A stretch of 64,000 nt of DNA. Source: Methylopila sp. 73B (GTDB taxonomy: Bacteria > Pseudomonadota > Alphaproteobacteria > Rhizobiales > Methylopilaceae). Where the stretch lies: assembly GCF_000526315.1 (NCBI RefSeq), contig NZ_JAFV01000001.1, positions 3,846,501 to 3,910,500 on the forward strand. The letters are read 5' to 3'. The position numbers were made by a program, and so were the translations under genes. The number at the start of each line of letters is the position of its first letter. The stretch's first letter is position 1. Below, piece by piece: positions 27,998-37,360 of this stretch. Below the pieces are notes generated by a model. The model did not search any database, was not told where the DNA came from, and saw only the letters and a program-made list of their open reading frames with translations.

Positions 27998-28917
27998 GCC
28001 ACCGCCCGGGTGATCTGGATCGAGCAGGCGGACGCCACGTCCAGCTTGGCGCGGAACGGGACGTTGAGCATGACGTCGTCGGTCTTGCCGCCCGCCGGCA
28101 CCGTTCCGTCGAGGAACACGGTGTTCGGCATCCGGAACGTGTACTTCTTGTTCGCCGTCGCGCCGATGGTGAACACCAGTTCACCGCCGCCATGGTCCAA
28201 GACCATCTGGTAGAGCCCAGCCGCAAAGTAGGCCGAGAACGACCCGGTGACGTTGCATTCACCGGCGCCGAACTCGTCGGAGTAGAGAGAACCGACAAGC
28301 GGGCGGACCCGAAGTGTGTTGGTGACGCTGAAGCTGAGACTTTTGATCGGCGGGCCCGCCACTCCGGCAATCGAAAGCGACGCGACGCTGGCGGCGGTCA
28401 TCATCGGCTCGGTGCTGGCCGCGGCGTAGGTCGCGCCGGTGACGATCGCAGACACCAGCGCCTCCTTCTGCCCCATCAGGCCGAAAGTGCAGAGCGCCTT
28501 CTCGCGGGCGTTCACCGAGAACTCGCCGCGGTTGACCATGACGCCGGTGAACCGGGAAAAGCTGTCCGTCGCGCCGAGCTCGCGGGTCTCCTCCACGGTG
28601 AAGGACTTCCGCGCGATGCCGTTCTTGAGGACGTTCGTGGTCCAGGCGCCCATCAGCAGCGCCTCGAGGAAGTCGTCGAACGACCCGTAAGACAGCTCGA
28701 CGGGGTAGTCGCCGGAGGCGTCCTGGCCGAGCTGCGCCTCGTCGACGACGTTGCGGTCGGCGCGGATCTCGTCGGAGACGGCCGTAGTCTTCCGCGTCGA
28801 GAGACCCGACGCGCGGGTGGTGCGGAAGGTCTTGAAGCTCGGCGTCGCCGGCGTCACGCCATAGGTCGCCTCGGCGACATACGCCACGCGCGTGCCGCTG
28901 TGGTCCGGAAGGGCCAT
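27994..28917 (-). CDS. Major tail tube protein (Phage_tube_2-like)
   Basis: 307 residues. The N-terminal motif RVAYVAEATYGVTPATPSF followed by RTTRASGLSTRKTTAVSDEI is characteristic of the tail-tube family in phages of alpha- and betaproteobacteria. A second half (SLSFSVTNTLRVRPLVGSL, ECNVTGSFSAYFAAGLYQ) repeats the tube fold. It forms the hexameric tube through which DNA passes. It lies immediately upstream of the chaperone genes, as expected. Confidence 0.85.
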   Translation of the reverse strand: MALPDHSGTRVAYVAEATYGVTPATPSFKTFRTTRASGLSTRKTTAVSDEIRADRNVVDEAQLGQDASGDYPVELSYGSFDDFLEALLMGAWTTNVLKNGIARKSFTVEETRELGATDSFSRFTGVMVNRGEFSVNAREKALCTFGLMGQKEALVSAIVTGATYAAASTEPMMTAASVASLSIAGVAGPPIKSLSFSVTNTLRVRPLVGSLYSDEFGAGECNVTGSFSAYFAAGLYQMVLDHGGGELVFTIGATANKKYTFRMPNTVFLDGTVPAGGKTDDVMLNVPFRAKLDVASACSIQITRAVA

Positions 28918-28949
28918 GGGTCAGTCTCCAGGATGTCAGGGGGCGGCGG

Positions 28950-29357
28950 TCAGCCGAAGTGGTCGAAGTCGTAGGGCACGACGACGCTGGTCACGTAGAA
29001 CAGGCCGTTGTCGTTCTCGTCGTCGAGCGGACCCTCCGACGAGCCCCAGCACTGCACGCCGCCGATCGTCTTCCCGAGGAAGAGCGCGGCGATCTCGCTC
29101 GACTGCCGGGCCGCGAGCTGAGCCTTCGCCTTCGGCTGGTGGACGCGGATGCGGAACGTCCCCTCGTCGCGCCAGACGTTGTTGCCGGGCGCGCCGAGCG
29201 TCTTCATTTCCGTGTTCGTGACGGGGTAATCGACGACAAGGAACGGCGCAGGCGCCTGCGGGCGGGGCGTGTCCGTCAGCACGCCGATGACCGGCGTCGC
29301 CGTCCAGACGGAGGCGAGGTAGGTCTCAATCGCGGTGATTGCGTCGATATGGGCCAT
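28950..29357 (-). CDS. Tail terminator-like protein
   Basis: 135 residues from MAHIDAITAIETYLASVW. The pattern of an N-terminal helix, then PVIGVLTDTPRPQAPAPFLVVDYPV and TFRIRVHQPKAKAQL, fits the tail terminator family (DUF4128-like), which caps the tail tube. Its start overlaps the upstream stop (TGATG). Assigned by length, order between connectors and tube, and fold-like pattern. Confidence 0.65.
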   Translation of the reverse strand: MAHIDAITAIETYLASVWTATPVIGVLTDTPRPQAPAPFLVVDYPVTNTEMKTLGAPGNNVWRDEGTFRIRVHQPKAKAQLAARQSSEIAALFLGKTIGGVQCWGSSEGPLDDENDNGLFYVTSVVVPYDFDHFG

Positions 29358-30007
29358 CAGCGGGGGGTCACCACGATCGCGGGCTGACGCGTCAGCCAGT
29401 CCGTCCGGCGCGCGCCCGGCCGGTTTCGGCTTGGCGCATGCGACTTGAGCTTGCTCGTCGCCGCCCACTTGCCGACCGCGCCGCCGGGCAGCGAGCGATA
29501 GCCGAAGCGAACCATGGCGACGTTGTTGAACCGCCGCGAGGCGAGTTTCGCGACCGACTGGAACACGCCGTCCGGCGCCTGTTTTGACAGTCCGCGCTCA
29601 ATCTTCCGGGCGTAGGGCTGCGCGTTGATGAAGGCGAACTCCTTCGCCGGACGAACCCCGTCGCTCGGCAGATACTCGACGTTGTCGGCGAAGAGCATGA
29701 AGCTGTCGGCGAAGCGGCCCGTCAGACGCGGCGCGTGCTCCAGAAGCTGCTGCGAGATCCAGATCAGCGCCTCGTTGACGATCTCGACCTCAAACACGAA
29801 GACGATAGCGCCGCCGGGCCGGACGCTATCGATCGGGGCGCCACGCTGGCCGTTGACCACCGTCTCATGAGGCGGCACACGGCCGAGCGCGCGGGCGTTG
29901 ATCTCCTGCGCAGCCGCCAGTTCTTCACGCGCCACCTGCGCCACCGCCCGACTGATCGCCGCAGGCGAAACCTCGTCGTCGAGCAGGAACGCGATGTCGT
30001 CGGCCAT
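29357..30007 (-). CDS. HK97 gp10-like neck/head-tail joining protein
   Basis: 216 residues from MADDIAFLLDDEVSPAAI. Helical N-terminus followed by PRLTGRFADSFMLFADNVEYL and EFAFINAQPYARKIERGL, the kind of LtGrLr...pYa.yve pattern found in gp10-like proteins. The C-terminus is basic (RNRPGARRTDWLTRQP). It probably joins the head connector and tail. The start codon overlaps the upstream stop (TGATG). Confidence 0.68.
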   Translation of the reverse strand: MADDIAFLLDDEVSPAAISRAVAQVAREELAAAQEINARALGRVPPHETVVNGQRGAPIDSVRPGGAIVFVFEVEIVNEALIWISQQLLEHAPRLTGRFADSFMLFADNVEYLPSDGVRPAKEFAFINAQPYARKIERGLSKQAPDGVFQSVAKLASRRFNNVAMVRFGYRSLPGGAVGKWAATSKLKSHAPSRNRPGARRTDWLTRQPAIVVTPR

Positions 30008-30390
30008 CAGCCGATCGCTTCGATCACATAGGCGATCAGCACGCCGCCGACGCGCCGCGTGTCGCTGTCGACCCGATCGACGTTCAACGGAGCCCCGCGG
30101 ACGACGATGTGATCGTTCTTCACGATGGCGTCGGCGCCGGGCGCGGGCTCTGGCCAAAGACCTTCGTCGATCGCCGCCTCGACGTCCTCCGCGAGGAGGA
30201 TAATGGTCCGGCGGCGCTGATCCATGCCGGAGGCCAGTTCGTCGGTCGTGCCGCCCTTAACCCGTGCGCGGAGATCCGCAGCTTCAGGTTCGGAATCGAG
30301 CGCCGGCCGCCGCAGCGCCACCAGCTCGCCCGTCTCGCCGAGCGATCGGCGGTAATCGGCGCGCGCCTGGTCAGGCCTCAGACCGCCCAT
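30007..30390 (-). CDS. Head-tail joining protein, provisional
   Basis: 127 residues (GLRPDQARADYRRSLGETGE, then VALRRPALDS and RRTIILLAEDVEAA), beta-rich. RRTIILLAEDVEAAIDEGL and KNDHIVVRGAPLNVDRVD look like the small beta-barrel head-tail adaptors (gp9-like) that follow gp6-like connectors. It overlaps the upstream gene by 13 bp. Assignment rests on position and pattern. Confidence 0.6.
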   Translation of the reverse strand: MGGLRPDQARADYRRSLGETGELVALRRPALDSEPEAADLRARVKGGTTDELASGMDQRRRTIILLAEDVEAAIDEGLWPEPAPGADAIVKNDHIVVRGAPLNVDRVDSDTRRVGGVLIAYVIEAIG

Positions 30391-31025
30391 TGCTGATACC
30401 CCGACAGGAGCCCGTCGACGGCGTTCTTGATCAGCTTTTCGGCGGCGTCGGACACCGTGTAGGTCCGGGTATCGACGTCGTCCACCACCACCGACCGCAG
30501 CGAGAGATCGTCGGTCGAGAGCGAGCGAAGTTGAACCACCGACAGGACGATCGCCTGCTTGACCGGGGCCAAGCGGATGTCGTCACGCGGGAAGCCAGCG
30601 ATGTAGCGGATGCGGACGCTGTCGGTTCCGAGCCTCACGCCCGGCCAGTTCTTGCCCGCCATCAACGCCAGCGAGGCGTTCTCGGTGTCCTTGCCGGAGA
30701 TCCGATAGACCGCCGGCGAGATCTCCCCCTCGGCTCCGTCGACGCCATCGTACGTCACGCTGACGATCGATCGAACGGGGCCGAAAGGGAGGTCAATCGG
30801 CGCATAGCCGAAGCCGCGGCAGTGGCCGAAGCCCTCGGTGCGCAGCTCGAGCGTCTGCAGGCCGAGAGACGAGCGCAGCCAGGACGGCGGCTCGAGCACC
30901 GCCTGAGCGGCCGCCAGCAGCTCCCGCACGCGAACGTAGCCGTCTTGCGCCAGCACCGGGGCCATCATCTGCGCCTCTTCAGGCGTCAGAAGAGGCTTCG
31001 GCGGCTCGACGACCACGATCGACAT
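30378..31025 (-). CDS. Head-tail connector (gp6-like)
   Basis: 215 residues. The helical N-terminus (TPEEAQMMAPVLAQDGYVR) and RVRELLAAAQAVLEPPSWL, the central GPVRSIVSVTYDG and YRISGKD, and the C-terminal AVKQAIVLSVVQLR-type helix with DVDTRTYTVSDAAEKLIKNAV match the gp6-like adaptor pattern. It forms the ring below the portal. It lies between the capsid and tail genes as in HK97-type operons. Confidence 0.72.
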   Translation of the reverse strand: MSIVVVEPPKPLLTPEEAQMMAPVLAQDGYVRVRELLAAAQAVLEPPSWLRSSLGLQTLELRTEGFGHCRGFGYAPIDLPFGPVRSIVSVTYDGVDGAEGEISPAVYRISGKDTENASLALMAGKNWPGVRLGTDSVRIRYIAGFPRDDIRLAPVKQAIVLSVVQLRSLSTDDLSLRSVVVDDVDTRTYTVSDAAEKLIKNAVDGLLSGYQQWAV

Positions 31026-31028
31026 GGA

Positions 31029-31307
31029 TCAGGCGCTCTTGTCGGCTTCGGTCTTGTAGCCGAGCTGCTCGGCGACGACCTGGGCGCCGGACTTGGTCGG
31101 GTCGTTGAAGTCGACCTTGTTCTGATCGACCGACGTGCCGGCCCGCGGATCCGCGTCCACACCGGGGTGCGAGGGGTCGACATCCGGAACGACCTGGTCG
31201 GGCGCGCCAGACGGCGCGAAATCGGTCGCCGCGGGGATGTTCGCCGGCTTGGAGCCGGCGTCGTCGGTTGCGGGCTTTGCGCCCACGTCAGAGGTCTTAA
31301 CGGCCAT
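31029..31307 (-). CDS. Small acidic disordered protein after capsid gene
   Basis: 92 residues, rich in Pro, Asp, Ala and Lys without hydrophobic core (MAVKTSDVGAKPATDD, ending AQVVAEQLGYKTEADKSA). It sits between major capsid and gp6-like genes, where small head-associated proteins are common. The short C-terminal helix may be the only folded part. Function unknown. Confidence 0.55.
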   Translation of the reverse strand: MAVKTSDVGAKPATDDAGSKPANIPAATDFAPSGAPDQVVPDVDPSHPGVDADPRAGTSVDQNKVDFNDPTKSGAQVVAEQLGYKTEADKSA

Positions 31308-31361
31308 GGTGGCCTCCTATGGTCGAGGAGAAGCGGCGGGCGCGGACGCCCGCCGTCGTCA

Positions 31362-32627
31362 TCACGCGGCGATCTTGAGAGCCCGCATGGCCTCGGGGTT
31401 GTCGACGCCGCCGCCGACGCGCTTCGTCGTGTAGAAGTGGACGAAGGGCTTGTTGGTGAACGGGTCGCGCAGAACGCGGATGCCGAGGCGGTCCACGATC
31501 AGGTAGCCGCGGCCCATGTCGCCGTAGAGCGCGGAGATCGCGTTCGCGGCGACCGCCGGCATGTCAGGCACTTCCACCAGCGGCTCGCCGAGGATGGTCG
31601 CCGGCGCGCCGCCCTGGAACGAAGGCTGCCAGATGTAGTTGCCTTGGCCATCCTTCAGCTTGCGGACCGAGCCCTGCGACAGCCGGTTCATGAAGAACTT
31701 GGCGTTCGCGCGGTAGGAGGCCGGCAGGCTGTAGATCAGGTCGATCAGGCCATCGGTGGTGATCGCCGCGGCTGCGCCGCTGTTCACGACCTCGATCGCC
31801 CCCCAGGGGTGCTTGGCGGCGTTCGCAGCGCCGGTCACATAGGTCAGCATGCCGAACGGCTTGTTGACCCCGTTTCCGGAGATGAACGCGATGCCTTCCT
31901 GGCGGGCGAACTCGGTGTCGACCTCGTCGCCAAGCCACTGCTCGATGTCGATCGCGGCGTCGTCCAGCGCGCCCTGCGAGATCGCAGGGTTCGCGTAGAT
32001 TTCGCCCGGCACGAAGTCGAGCTGGCCGAACTGCGGCGTGGACGTCGCAGCGCGCGTCGCGACCTCACCGACCCAGCCGGAGCCGACCGCGCGATCGGTG
32101 TAGTTCCGCTTGAAGCCGGCGGTGGTGATCGTCACGACACGCGCGTGGGCGCGGATCGGAGAGACCTCCTTCAGCTTGCCGGTGATGCTGCGGTCCCACT
32201 CGATCGGCGCGAGATAGCCGCCGTCCGCGTCGGTGCCCTTGGTGATCGCAGCCTGGACGTCGCCCTTTCGCATGTGCGCCTTAAAGGCCTTCACATACTC
32301 GGGGTCGCTCGCCGGGAGATCGCCGACCGTGCCGGCGCCGCCGATCGCGGCGGTGGCGAGCTTGGCGTTCATCTCGTCGATGGCAGCCTGGAAGTTGCCG
32401 ACCGCAGCGTCGATGCGCTCGACCTTTTCAGCCACGACGACGTCGGCCTTGCCGCTCAGCTTCTCGTCGTGCGCGGCCTTGAACTCCGCGAACGCGCGCT
32501 GGAGGTTCGCGATCATGGCCTTGGGGTCGTCCGTCGCTTCAGCGCGCGGACGAGCGATGAAACCGCGCGGCGGATTGGCGAGCGCGGTCGAGGCCGCGAG
32601 GAACGCGGCCGACGGGGTGTGCTTCAT
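31362..32627 (-). CDS. HK97-type major capsid protein
   Basis: 421 residues. The first about 120 are an Ala/Lys/Glu-rich coiled delta domain (ANLQRAFAEFKAAHDEKLSG), normally removed by the protease. The coat domain starts around DADGGYLAPIEWDRSITGKL. It contains the E-loop and spine pattern (SPIRAHARVVTITTAGFKR), with LPASYRANAKFFMNRLSQGS and IRVLRDPFTNKPFVHFYTTKR near the end, typical of the Phage_capsid family. The preceding gene encodes the maturation protease. Confidence 0.95.
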   Translation of the reverse strand: MKHTPSAAFLAASTALANPPRGFIARPRAEATDDPKAMIANLQRAFAEFKAAHDEKLSGKADVVVAEKVERIDAAVGNFQAAIDEMNAKLATAAIGGAGTVGDLPASDPEYVKAFKAHMRKGDVQAAITKGTDADGGYLAPIEWDRSITGKLKEVSPIRAHARVVTITTAGFKRNYTDRAVGSGWVGEVATRAATSTPQFGQLDFVPGEIYANPAISQGALDDAAIDIEQWLGDEVDTEFARQEGIAFISGNGVNKPFGMLTYVTGAANAAKHPWGAIEVVNSGAAAAITTDGLIDLIYSLPASYRANAKFFMNRLSQGSVRKLKDGQGNYIWQPSFQGGAPATILGEPLVEVPDMPAVAANAISALYGDMGRGYLIVDRLGIRVLRDPFTNKPFVHFYTTKRVGGGVDNPEAMRALKIAA

Positions 32628-32636
32628 GATGTCCTC

Positions 32637-33560
32637 CTAGGACCGAAGCGTTTCAATGAGCCCGGACAGGCCGGACCAGTCGGCGGCGCCAGCGTTCGGC
32701 ATGGCGGAGTCTGAGGCAGCGTTCGGCATGCCTCGAAGCTCGCGGACCATCGCCCGCGCGTCGGCGCGGGTGTGGCCCTGGGCGATAAGGGCGTGGACGG
32801 CGGCGCGCGCGGGCTTGGCGTCCCGCTCGCGGGCCTGCGCGCCCTCGTCGAAGGTCAGTCGGTCCGCCGGCAGCAACGCGTCGGCGAAGCCCTGCGAGAT
32901 GGCGGTGGAGCCCGACATGTACGTCTCGTCGTCCAGCCACTTCGCGATGTCCGCGGGCTTCTGGCCTGTCCGCTTGGCGTAGACGTCGACGAGCGCCTGG
33001 TCGAAGGGCTCGAGCCAATCCGCCATGTCGCGGAGGTCGTTGCGGTTGCCCATCGTGAGGATCCAGCAATTGTGGATCATCAAGAAGGACGCTGCGCCGA
33101 TCTCGACGGTGTTGCCGGCCATGGCGATGATGGACGCGGCGGAGGCGGCGATGCCCATGATCTTCACGTTCACGGACTGCGGGTGCTCGCGCAGCACGTT
33201 GTAGATCGCCATCCCCTCGAACACGTCGCCGCCGGGAGAGTTGATCTGCACCTCAACCGGCCGATCGCCGATGGCGCGAAGCTGGGACGCGACCTTCTTC
33301 GCAGTGACGCCCGTCCCGGTCCAAAAGTCCTCACCGATGATGTCGAACATGGTGATGACGTTGTCGCCGACCGCGAGCGCGCTGGGGCGCACACCGGCCA
33401 CATCCTCTGACCACCGATCGAGGGCGTCCGGCTTCGCGAGGGAATGGACCTCGCGCTTTGCCGGGACGGGGAGCGCCCCGGGCATGTCGCGCGCGTAGAC
33501 CGGGAACGCCGGCCGGCGCGCGATCAGCTTACGCAGCCGATCGCTGTTCATCTGGGTCAT
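32637..33560 (-). CDS. Head maturation protease, ClpP-related (S14/S49-like)
   Basis: About 307 residues from MTQMNSDRLRKL. The ClpP-like core has EVQINSPGGDVFEGMAIYN, the nucleophile Ser in VKIMGIAASAASIIAMAG, and the His in ASFLMIHNCW. It cleaves capsid delta domains before DNA packaging. Its 5' end overlaps the portal gene. Candidate starts are 33575, 33560 and 33551, and 33560 is chosen for spacing to GAGAG upstream. The C-terminal 60 residues are disordered. Confidence 0.9.
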   Translation of the reverse strand: MTQMNSDRLRKLIARRPAFPVYARDMPGALPVPAKREVHSLAKPDALDRWSEDVAGVRPSALAVGDNVITMFDIIGEDFWTGTGVTAKKVASQLRAIGDRPVEVQINSPGGDVFEGMAIYNVLREHPQSVNVKIMGIAASAASIIAMAGNTVEIGAASFLMIHNCWILTMGNRNDLRDMADWLEPFDQALVDVYAKRTGQKPADIAKWLDDETYMSGSTAISQGFADALLPADRLTFDEGAQARERDAKPARAAVHALIAQGHTRADARAMVRELRGMPNAASDSAMPNAGAADWSGLSGLIETLRS

Positions 33561-34845
33561 CTTTGCTCTCGTCATCCTCAAGCGGCGGACCGCCGTTGTG
33601 GCCGATGCTGGCGCTGGCGGACCCCTGAGAGATCCGATCGCTTTCGGGGTCGGGATCGGCAGGAAGGTCCAGCGAGCGGCGAACCCCGTTGGGGGTCTCC
33701 CAGCCCTTGCCGCCGCCGGCACCGAGCGCGCGGGACAGGAACTCGGCCTGCTCCTTGAGCGTGCCGCGCAGCAACCCCGCGGGGTTGAACTTGATCTCGT
33801 ACTTTTCGGCGTCCTGCTCGGTCAGAAGCGACCGCTCGCCAGCCTGCTGCCAGGCCTCGAACCAAGGGCTGAGCGTGTACTGGACGAAGAAATTGCCAAG
33901 CGCCGAGATGCCGGAGCCCCAAGAGGTCTCGTCGACCATCAGGAGCGGCCGCGGCACGCCGGTCGCGCGCCCGATTTCCTCAATCTGCATCTTCCGGATC
34001 TCGAGAAGCTGCGCGTCGCGCGCGGTCTTGCCCAGCTCCTGGAACTCCAGGCCTTCCTCGAGCAGCAGGTACTCGCCGGCGTTCATCGCGCCGCGCTTCT
34101 CGTTCAGGCTCTTCATGAGCCGTTCGCGAGCCGGGTCGCTCATCCGCTTGCCGACCGGCATCTTCAGAGCGCTGTCGACGAACGATCCGTTCTTGAAGTA
34201 GCGGGCCGCGGCCAGCTCGGCGGCGAGCGCCAGGCCGATCGCCTCGGCCGCCTGCTCGACGACGGAGATGCCGTTCACGCCGTCCAGCGACATGCCGCGC
34301 AGGTGGAACACGTCGCGCGCCGCGAGGCGCCGGACGCCGCCTTCGGGCGGGCTGTAGTCGTAGGACGTCGTCCAGTCGAGGTTGAGCTTCGTCGTCACCC
34401 GGTCGGTGTCGAGCGGCCGCAGCTCGATCACGCGCTCCCGGCCGGTTCGGAGGTCCTTGGACCGGATGATCTGCGCATAGGCGTTGCGCTTCACCAGCGC
34501 CCGGAGCTGCATCATCGCGCGGAAGTCGAAGCCGCTCTGAGACGCGTTCGGGCGCCGGTGCAGAACCTTGTAGAGGTCGTGGCCGACCGCCTTTTCCTTC
34601 GTCTCCTTGTCGATCAGGTGCACCGGCAGCATCCCGATCGAGTTCGAGATGATGCTGACGGCCCGCAGCATGGTCGTGTTCTTCAGCGCCTTCTCGACGC
34701 TGACGTTGAAGCCCGTCGCGGTCATCGAGCCGAAGCGAAGAAGCTCCACGACGCGGGGGTCGGAAAGGGCGTAGGTCGGGCCCTCCGCCCGTGGGGACGG
34801 CTGGCCCAGGCCGCCAATCCAGCGGGCAAGGTCACGGATGGCCAT
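33529..34845 (-). CDS. HK97-family portal protein
   Basis: 438 residues. Family pattern KNTTMLRAVSIISNSIGMLPVHL, FRAMMQLRALVKRNAYAQI, DVFHLRGMSLDGVNGISVVEQA, EIGRATGVPRPLLMVDETSWG and LSPWFEAWQQAGERSLL is clear. Twelve subunits form the DNA entry ring of the head. The C-terminus after 395 is polar. It starts 6 bp after terL ends. Confidence 0.95.
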   Translation of the reverse strand: MAIRDLARWIGGLGQPSPRAEGPTYALSDPRVVELLRFGSMTATGFNVSVEKALKNTTMLRAVSIISNSIGMLPVHLIDKETKEKAVGHDLYKVLHRRPNASQSGFDFRAMMQLRALVKRNAYAQIIRSKDLRTGRERVIELRPLDTDRVTTKLNLDWTTSYDYSPPEGGVRRLAARDVFHLRGMSLDGVNGISVVEQAAEAIGLALAAELAAARYFKNGSFVDSALKMPVGKRMSDPARERLMKSLNEKRGAMNAGEYLLLEEGLEFQELGKTARDAQLLEIRKMQIEEIGRATGVPRPLLMVDETSWGSGISALGNFFVQYTLSPWFEAWQQAGERSLLTEQDAEKYEIKFNPAGLLRGTLKEQAEFLSRALGAGGGKGWETPNGVRRSLDLPADPDPESDRISQGSASASIGHNGGPPLEDDESKDDPDEQRSAA

Positions 34846-34851
34846 TCGACA

Positions 34852-36546
34852 TCACACCACCAGTACGCCGCGGTCCTCGTAGATTGAGCGAGGGTTTACG
34901 GGCTCGGGGTTCGTCTGCATGACGAAGGCCGCGTCGAAGGCCGCGATGGCGGGGTCCACCTTCGCGTCGCCGACGTTCTGCTTCGTCGCTCGGATTGCGG
35001 TCGCCATCGGCTCGACCTTCAGGTTGCCGACGCACCAGTTCATGAGCGCCGTGCCCGCGTGGAAGAACGTGCCGTTCACCAGCTTGCGTTCGATCGTCTT
35101 CATGGCGTCCATCAGCCGGATGCCTTGGGGGACGCCGACCAGCAGGCCGTTGTCCTGCGTGACGTCGATCGCCTCCATCTCGTCCTGGAACTCGCCAAGG
35201 CCGGCAGGGTCGACGCCGACGCCGCCCAACAGGCCGGCGTCCAGCACCTGCTGGACCACCGCGACGATCTCGGAGATGTCGTCGAGCTTGTCGTCGACGA
35301 TCCGCAGCTCGCCCGCCCGCTCGAAGTCCTTCAGGCGCGACGCGATCGACTTTCGACGCTTCAGCACGCTCGTGTGGCACCAGGCCTTGGACCATGAGAG
35401 CCAGCGTTTGGTCTCGCGCTCGCGGCCCAGGACGCAGACGCCGAACAGATCGTCGAGGCCGCCGCCGTCGATTCCGACCGTCACCACCTCGCAGCGCTTT
35501 AGTAGCTCCGCGAGGTCCTTCAGCGTCTCGTCGACCCGACCTTCCCAGAACTCGGCGCCGGGCCAGCGGTTGTTCGCCAGCCGCAAGCCGATCTCGACGT
35601 TCAGGTGCTTCGCGAGGAAGACCTGCAGTTCGCCGCCGGTGGCGTTCCGGACCTTCTCAAGCTCGGCCAGCAGCCATTCGGCGTCGACGGAGCGTCCCAT
35701 GTTGGGGTTGGTGACGTAGAAGTTCGCCGGGTCGAGGAACGCTTGGGTTTCGACCATTTCCTCCGGGAACTCGTAGAGCACCGGCAGACTGCGAGGATCG
35801 ACCTTCTTGCCGTCCCGAACCTCGCGGAAATAGTCCGTCTTCGCCTTGAAGACGCCCGCCGGCTGCTCGTCGGACTGGGTCGAGAGGTAGATCACGAAGC
35901 CTTCGGGACGGCTCACCATGCCGCCGGTGGCTTCGCGCAACATCGCATCGGCCTTCGGACGCTTTCCGAAGATCCAAAGCTCGTCGATCAGGACAAACGC
36001 CGCCTTCTTGCCCGACACGGTGTCGGTGTCCGCGGCGACGACCTTCAGCACCGCGCCGGTCGTCTTGTGGGTGATCGTCCGGATGTGCTCCTGGACGTGC
36101 AGGAAGCCGCCCTGGTTGTAATCGAACTCCGGATCCTCGCGGATCATGTCGCGCGCCGGCTGGAAGGCGTTGTTCGCGACCTCGATCGTCGGCGCCAGGA
36201 TCAGCAGCTCGGCGGAATGCCGCCAGTTCCGGATCAGCGCCGTCACCATGATGCCGGCGGCGATGGTGCTCTTGCTGTTCTTCTTCGAGATCAGCAGGAA
36301 GAATTCGCGGATCAGCCTCCGCCCGGTGTCAGCGTCATAGGCGCCGAAGATCGCGGCGACGAACTCGAAAACCCAAGGCTCGCAGGCCTCGCCGAACGTC
36401 GGCTTACCCGGCGCGTCCACGATCCGGAGTGACTTGAACACGTCGAGCGCGGCGCCGGCCTCGTCGGGGAACAGCGGCGGCGGAATGAGCGACTGGCCGG
36501 CGACGATCTTCTCGCGCCAGCCAGGGCAAGCGGTGCTCCACTCCAT
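34852..36546 (-). CDS. terL: Terminase large subunit
   Basis: 564 residues. ATPase domain: Walker-A-like SKKNSKST at 87-94, Walker B KAAFVLIDELW (Asp188, Glu189) and coupling region STQSDEQPAG. Nuclease domain: VVTVGIDGGGLDDLFGV near 350-365 with the acidic residues for metal binding. It translocates and cuts phage DNA at the portal. The start overlaps the terS stop (1 bp). Belongs to the HK97-type terminase group with Terminase_1-like motifs. Confidence 0.95.
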   Translation of the reverse strand: MEWSTACPGWREKIVAGQSLIPPPLFPDEAGAALDVFKSLRIVDAPGKPTFGEACEPWVFEFVAAIFGAYDADTGRRLIREFFLLISKKNSKSTIAAGIMVTALIRNWRHSAELLILAPTIEVANNAFQPARDMIREDPEFDYNQGGFLHVQEHIRTITHKTTGAVLKVVAADTDTVSGKKAAFVLIDELWIFGKRPKADAMLREATGGMVSRPEGFVIYLSTQSDEQPAGVFKAKTDYFREVRDGKKVDPRSLPVLYEFPEEMVETQAFLDPANFYVTNPNMGRSVDAEWLLAELEKVRNATGGELQVFLAKHLNVEIGLRLANNRWPGAEFWEGRVDETLKDLAELLKRCEVVTVGIDGGGLDDLFGVCVLGRERETKRWLSWSKAWCHTSVLKRRKSIASRLKDFERAGELRIVDDKLDDISEIVAVVQQVLDAGLLGGVGVDPAGLGEFQDEMEAIDVTQDNGLLVGVPQGIRLMDAMKTIERKLVNGTFFHAGTALMNWCVGNLKVEPMATAIRATKQNVGDAKVDPAIAAFDAAFVMQTNPEPVNPRSIYEDRGVLVV

Positions 36547-37133
36547 CAGCGGGTGTTGTCGACCACGACCTTAGGCGGCGCAGGCGGAGCATATCGCCCG
36601 CCAGAACCTGCCGCGCGTTCGGCCGCCGCCTGGCGCTCAGCCTTCTTGCCGGCCGGTGCCGCCGCGCCGCTCTCGGACAACGTCTTCGCCGCGGTGGCCA
36701 GCGCCTTCAGAACCTCCGACCGCTGCTTGAGCGAGACGGCCTGCATCAGCGTCTCTCGCTGGCGGCCGCCGTCGCCCTCGTCGGTCGCCATGTCGATCAT
36801 GGTCTCCAACTCGCCAAGCCGCATCGTCGTCGCATCGAGTTCATCGAGCATGCGGAGCGTGAGGTTGCGTCCGCGGCCAATGATGGCGTCGGCGCTCGTC
36901 GTCTCCGGCGTCGCGCGGGTGAACTCCACCGGCGTTCGCGGCGCAGGGTTCGCAGGTTCGCGGTGCGAACTGGCCTGCGGTTCAGGCTGAAGCCAGGCCT
37001 CCTTTTTCGCGCGCTTCCGGATCGCGGTGTCCGAGATGCTGTACCAGCGCGACAACTCCCTGATGCTCATGGAGCCGGAGCCGTAGTCGCGCTTGATCGC
37101 CTCCCAGTCGATCGGGGCTTTTTCGTCGATCAT
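36546..37133 (-). CDS. terS: Terminase small subunit
   Basis: 195 residues. The N-terminal DNA-recognition domain (IDWEAIKRDYGSGSMSIREL followed by SRWYSISDTAIRKRAKKEAW) is a helix-turn-helix typical of small terminases. The central helical oligomerisation region spans about 90-150 (LTLRMLDELDATTMRLGELE). The C-terminus is Ala/Pro-rich and ends VVVDNTR. It recognises the packaging site and regulates TerL. Confidence 0.88.
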   Translation of the reverse strand: MIDEKAPIDWEAIKRDYGSGSMSIRELSRWYSISDTAIRKRAKKEAWLQPEPQASSHREPANPAPRTPVEFTRATPETTSADAIIGRGRNLTLRMLDELDATTMRLGELETMIDMATDEGDGGRQRETLMQAVSLKQRSEVLKALATAAKTLSESGAAAPAGKKAERQAAAERAAGSGGRYAPPAPPKVVVDNTR

Positions 37134-37360
37134 CGGAGCCTCTTGCGAGCGGTTCGCATCAGCCGAAACGCCGGGAGGGGAAAAATTCTGCGAATGGCTC
37201 CCCGTGCGGTTGACGCCCCTACCGCCCCCAGACTTTCGAGGGGGGTGGGGGTCGACCCGGTTTTTCGAGGTCCAGACAGGGTTAGGCCCTGTAACTTTCC
37301 CATGTTTCCGCCGTGCCGAGGGTTAGGCCGGGCGGCTTGGATACTGGTCCCTGCCTGCCC
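37134..37360. other. Non-coding region upstream of terS, candidate packaging (cos) region
   Basis: 227 bp without a convincing gene. It holds a C-run and G-run inverted pair (CCCCTACCGCCCCC near 37214 and GGGGGGTGGGGG near 37240) separated by AGACTTTCGA. HNH-terS-terL phages commonly have cos next to terS. The location is inferred; the cleavage point cannot be seen. Confidence 0.4.
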
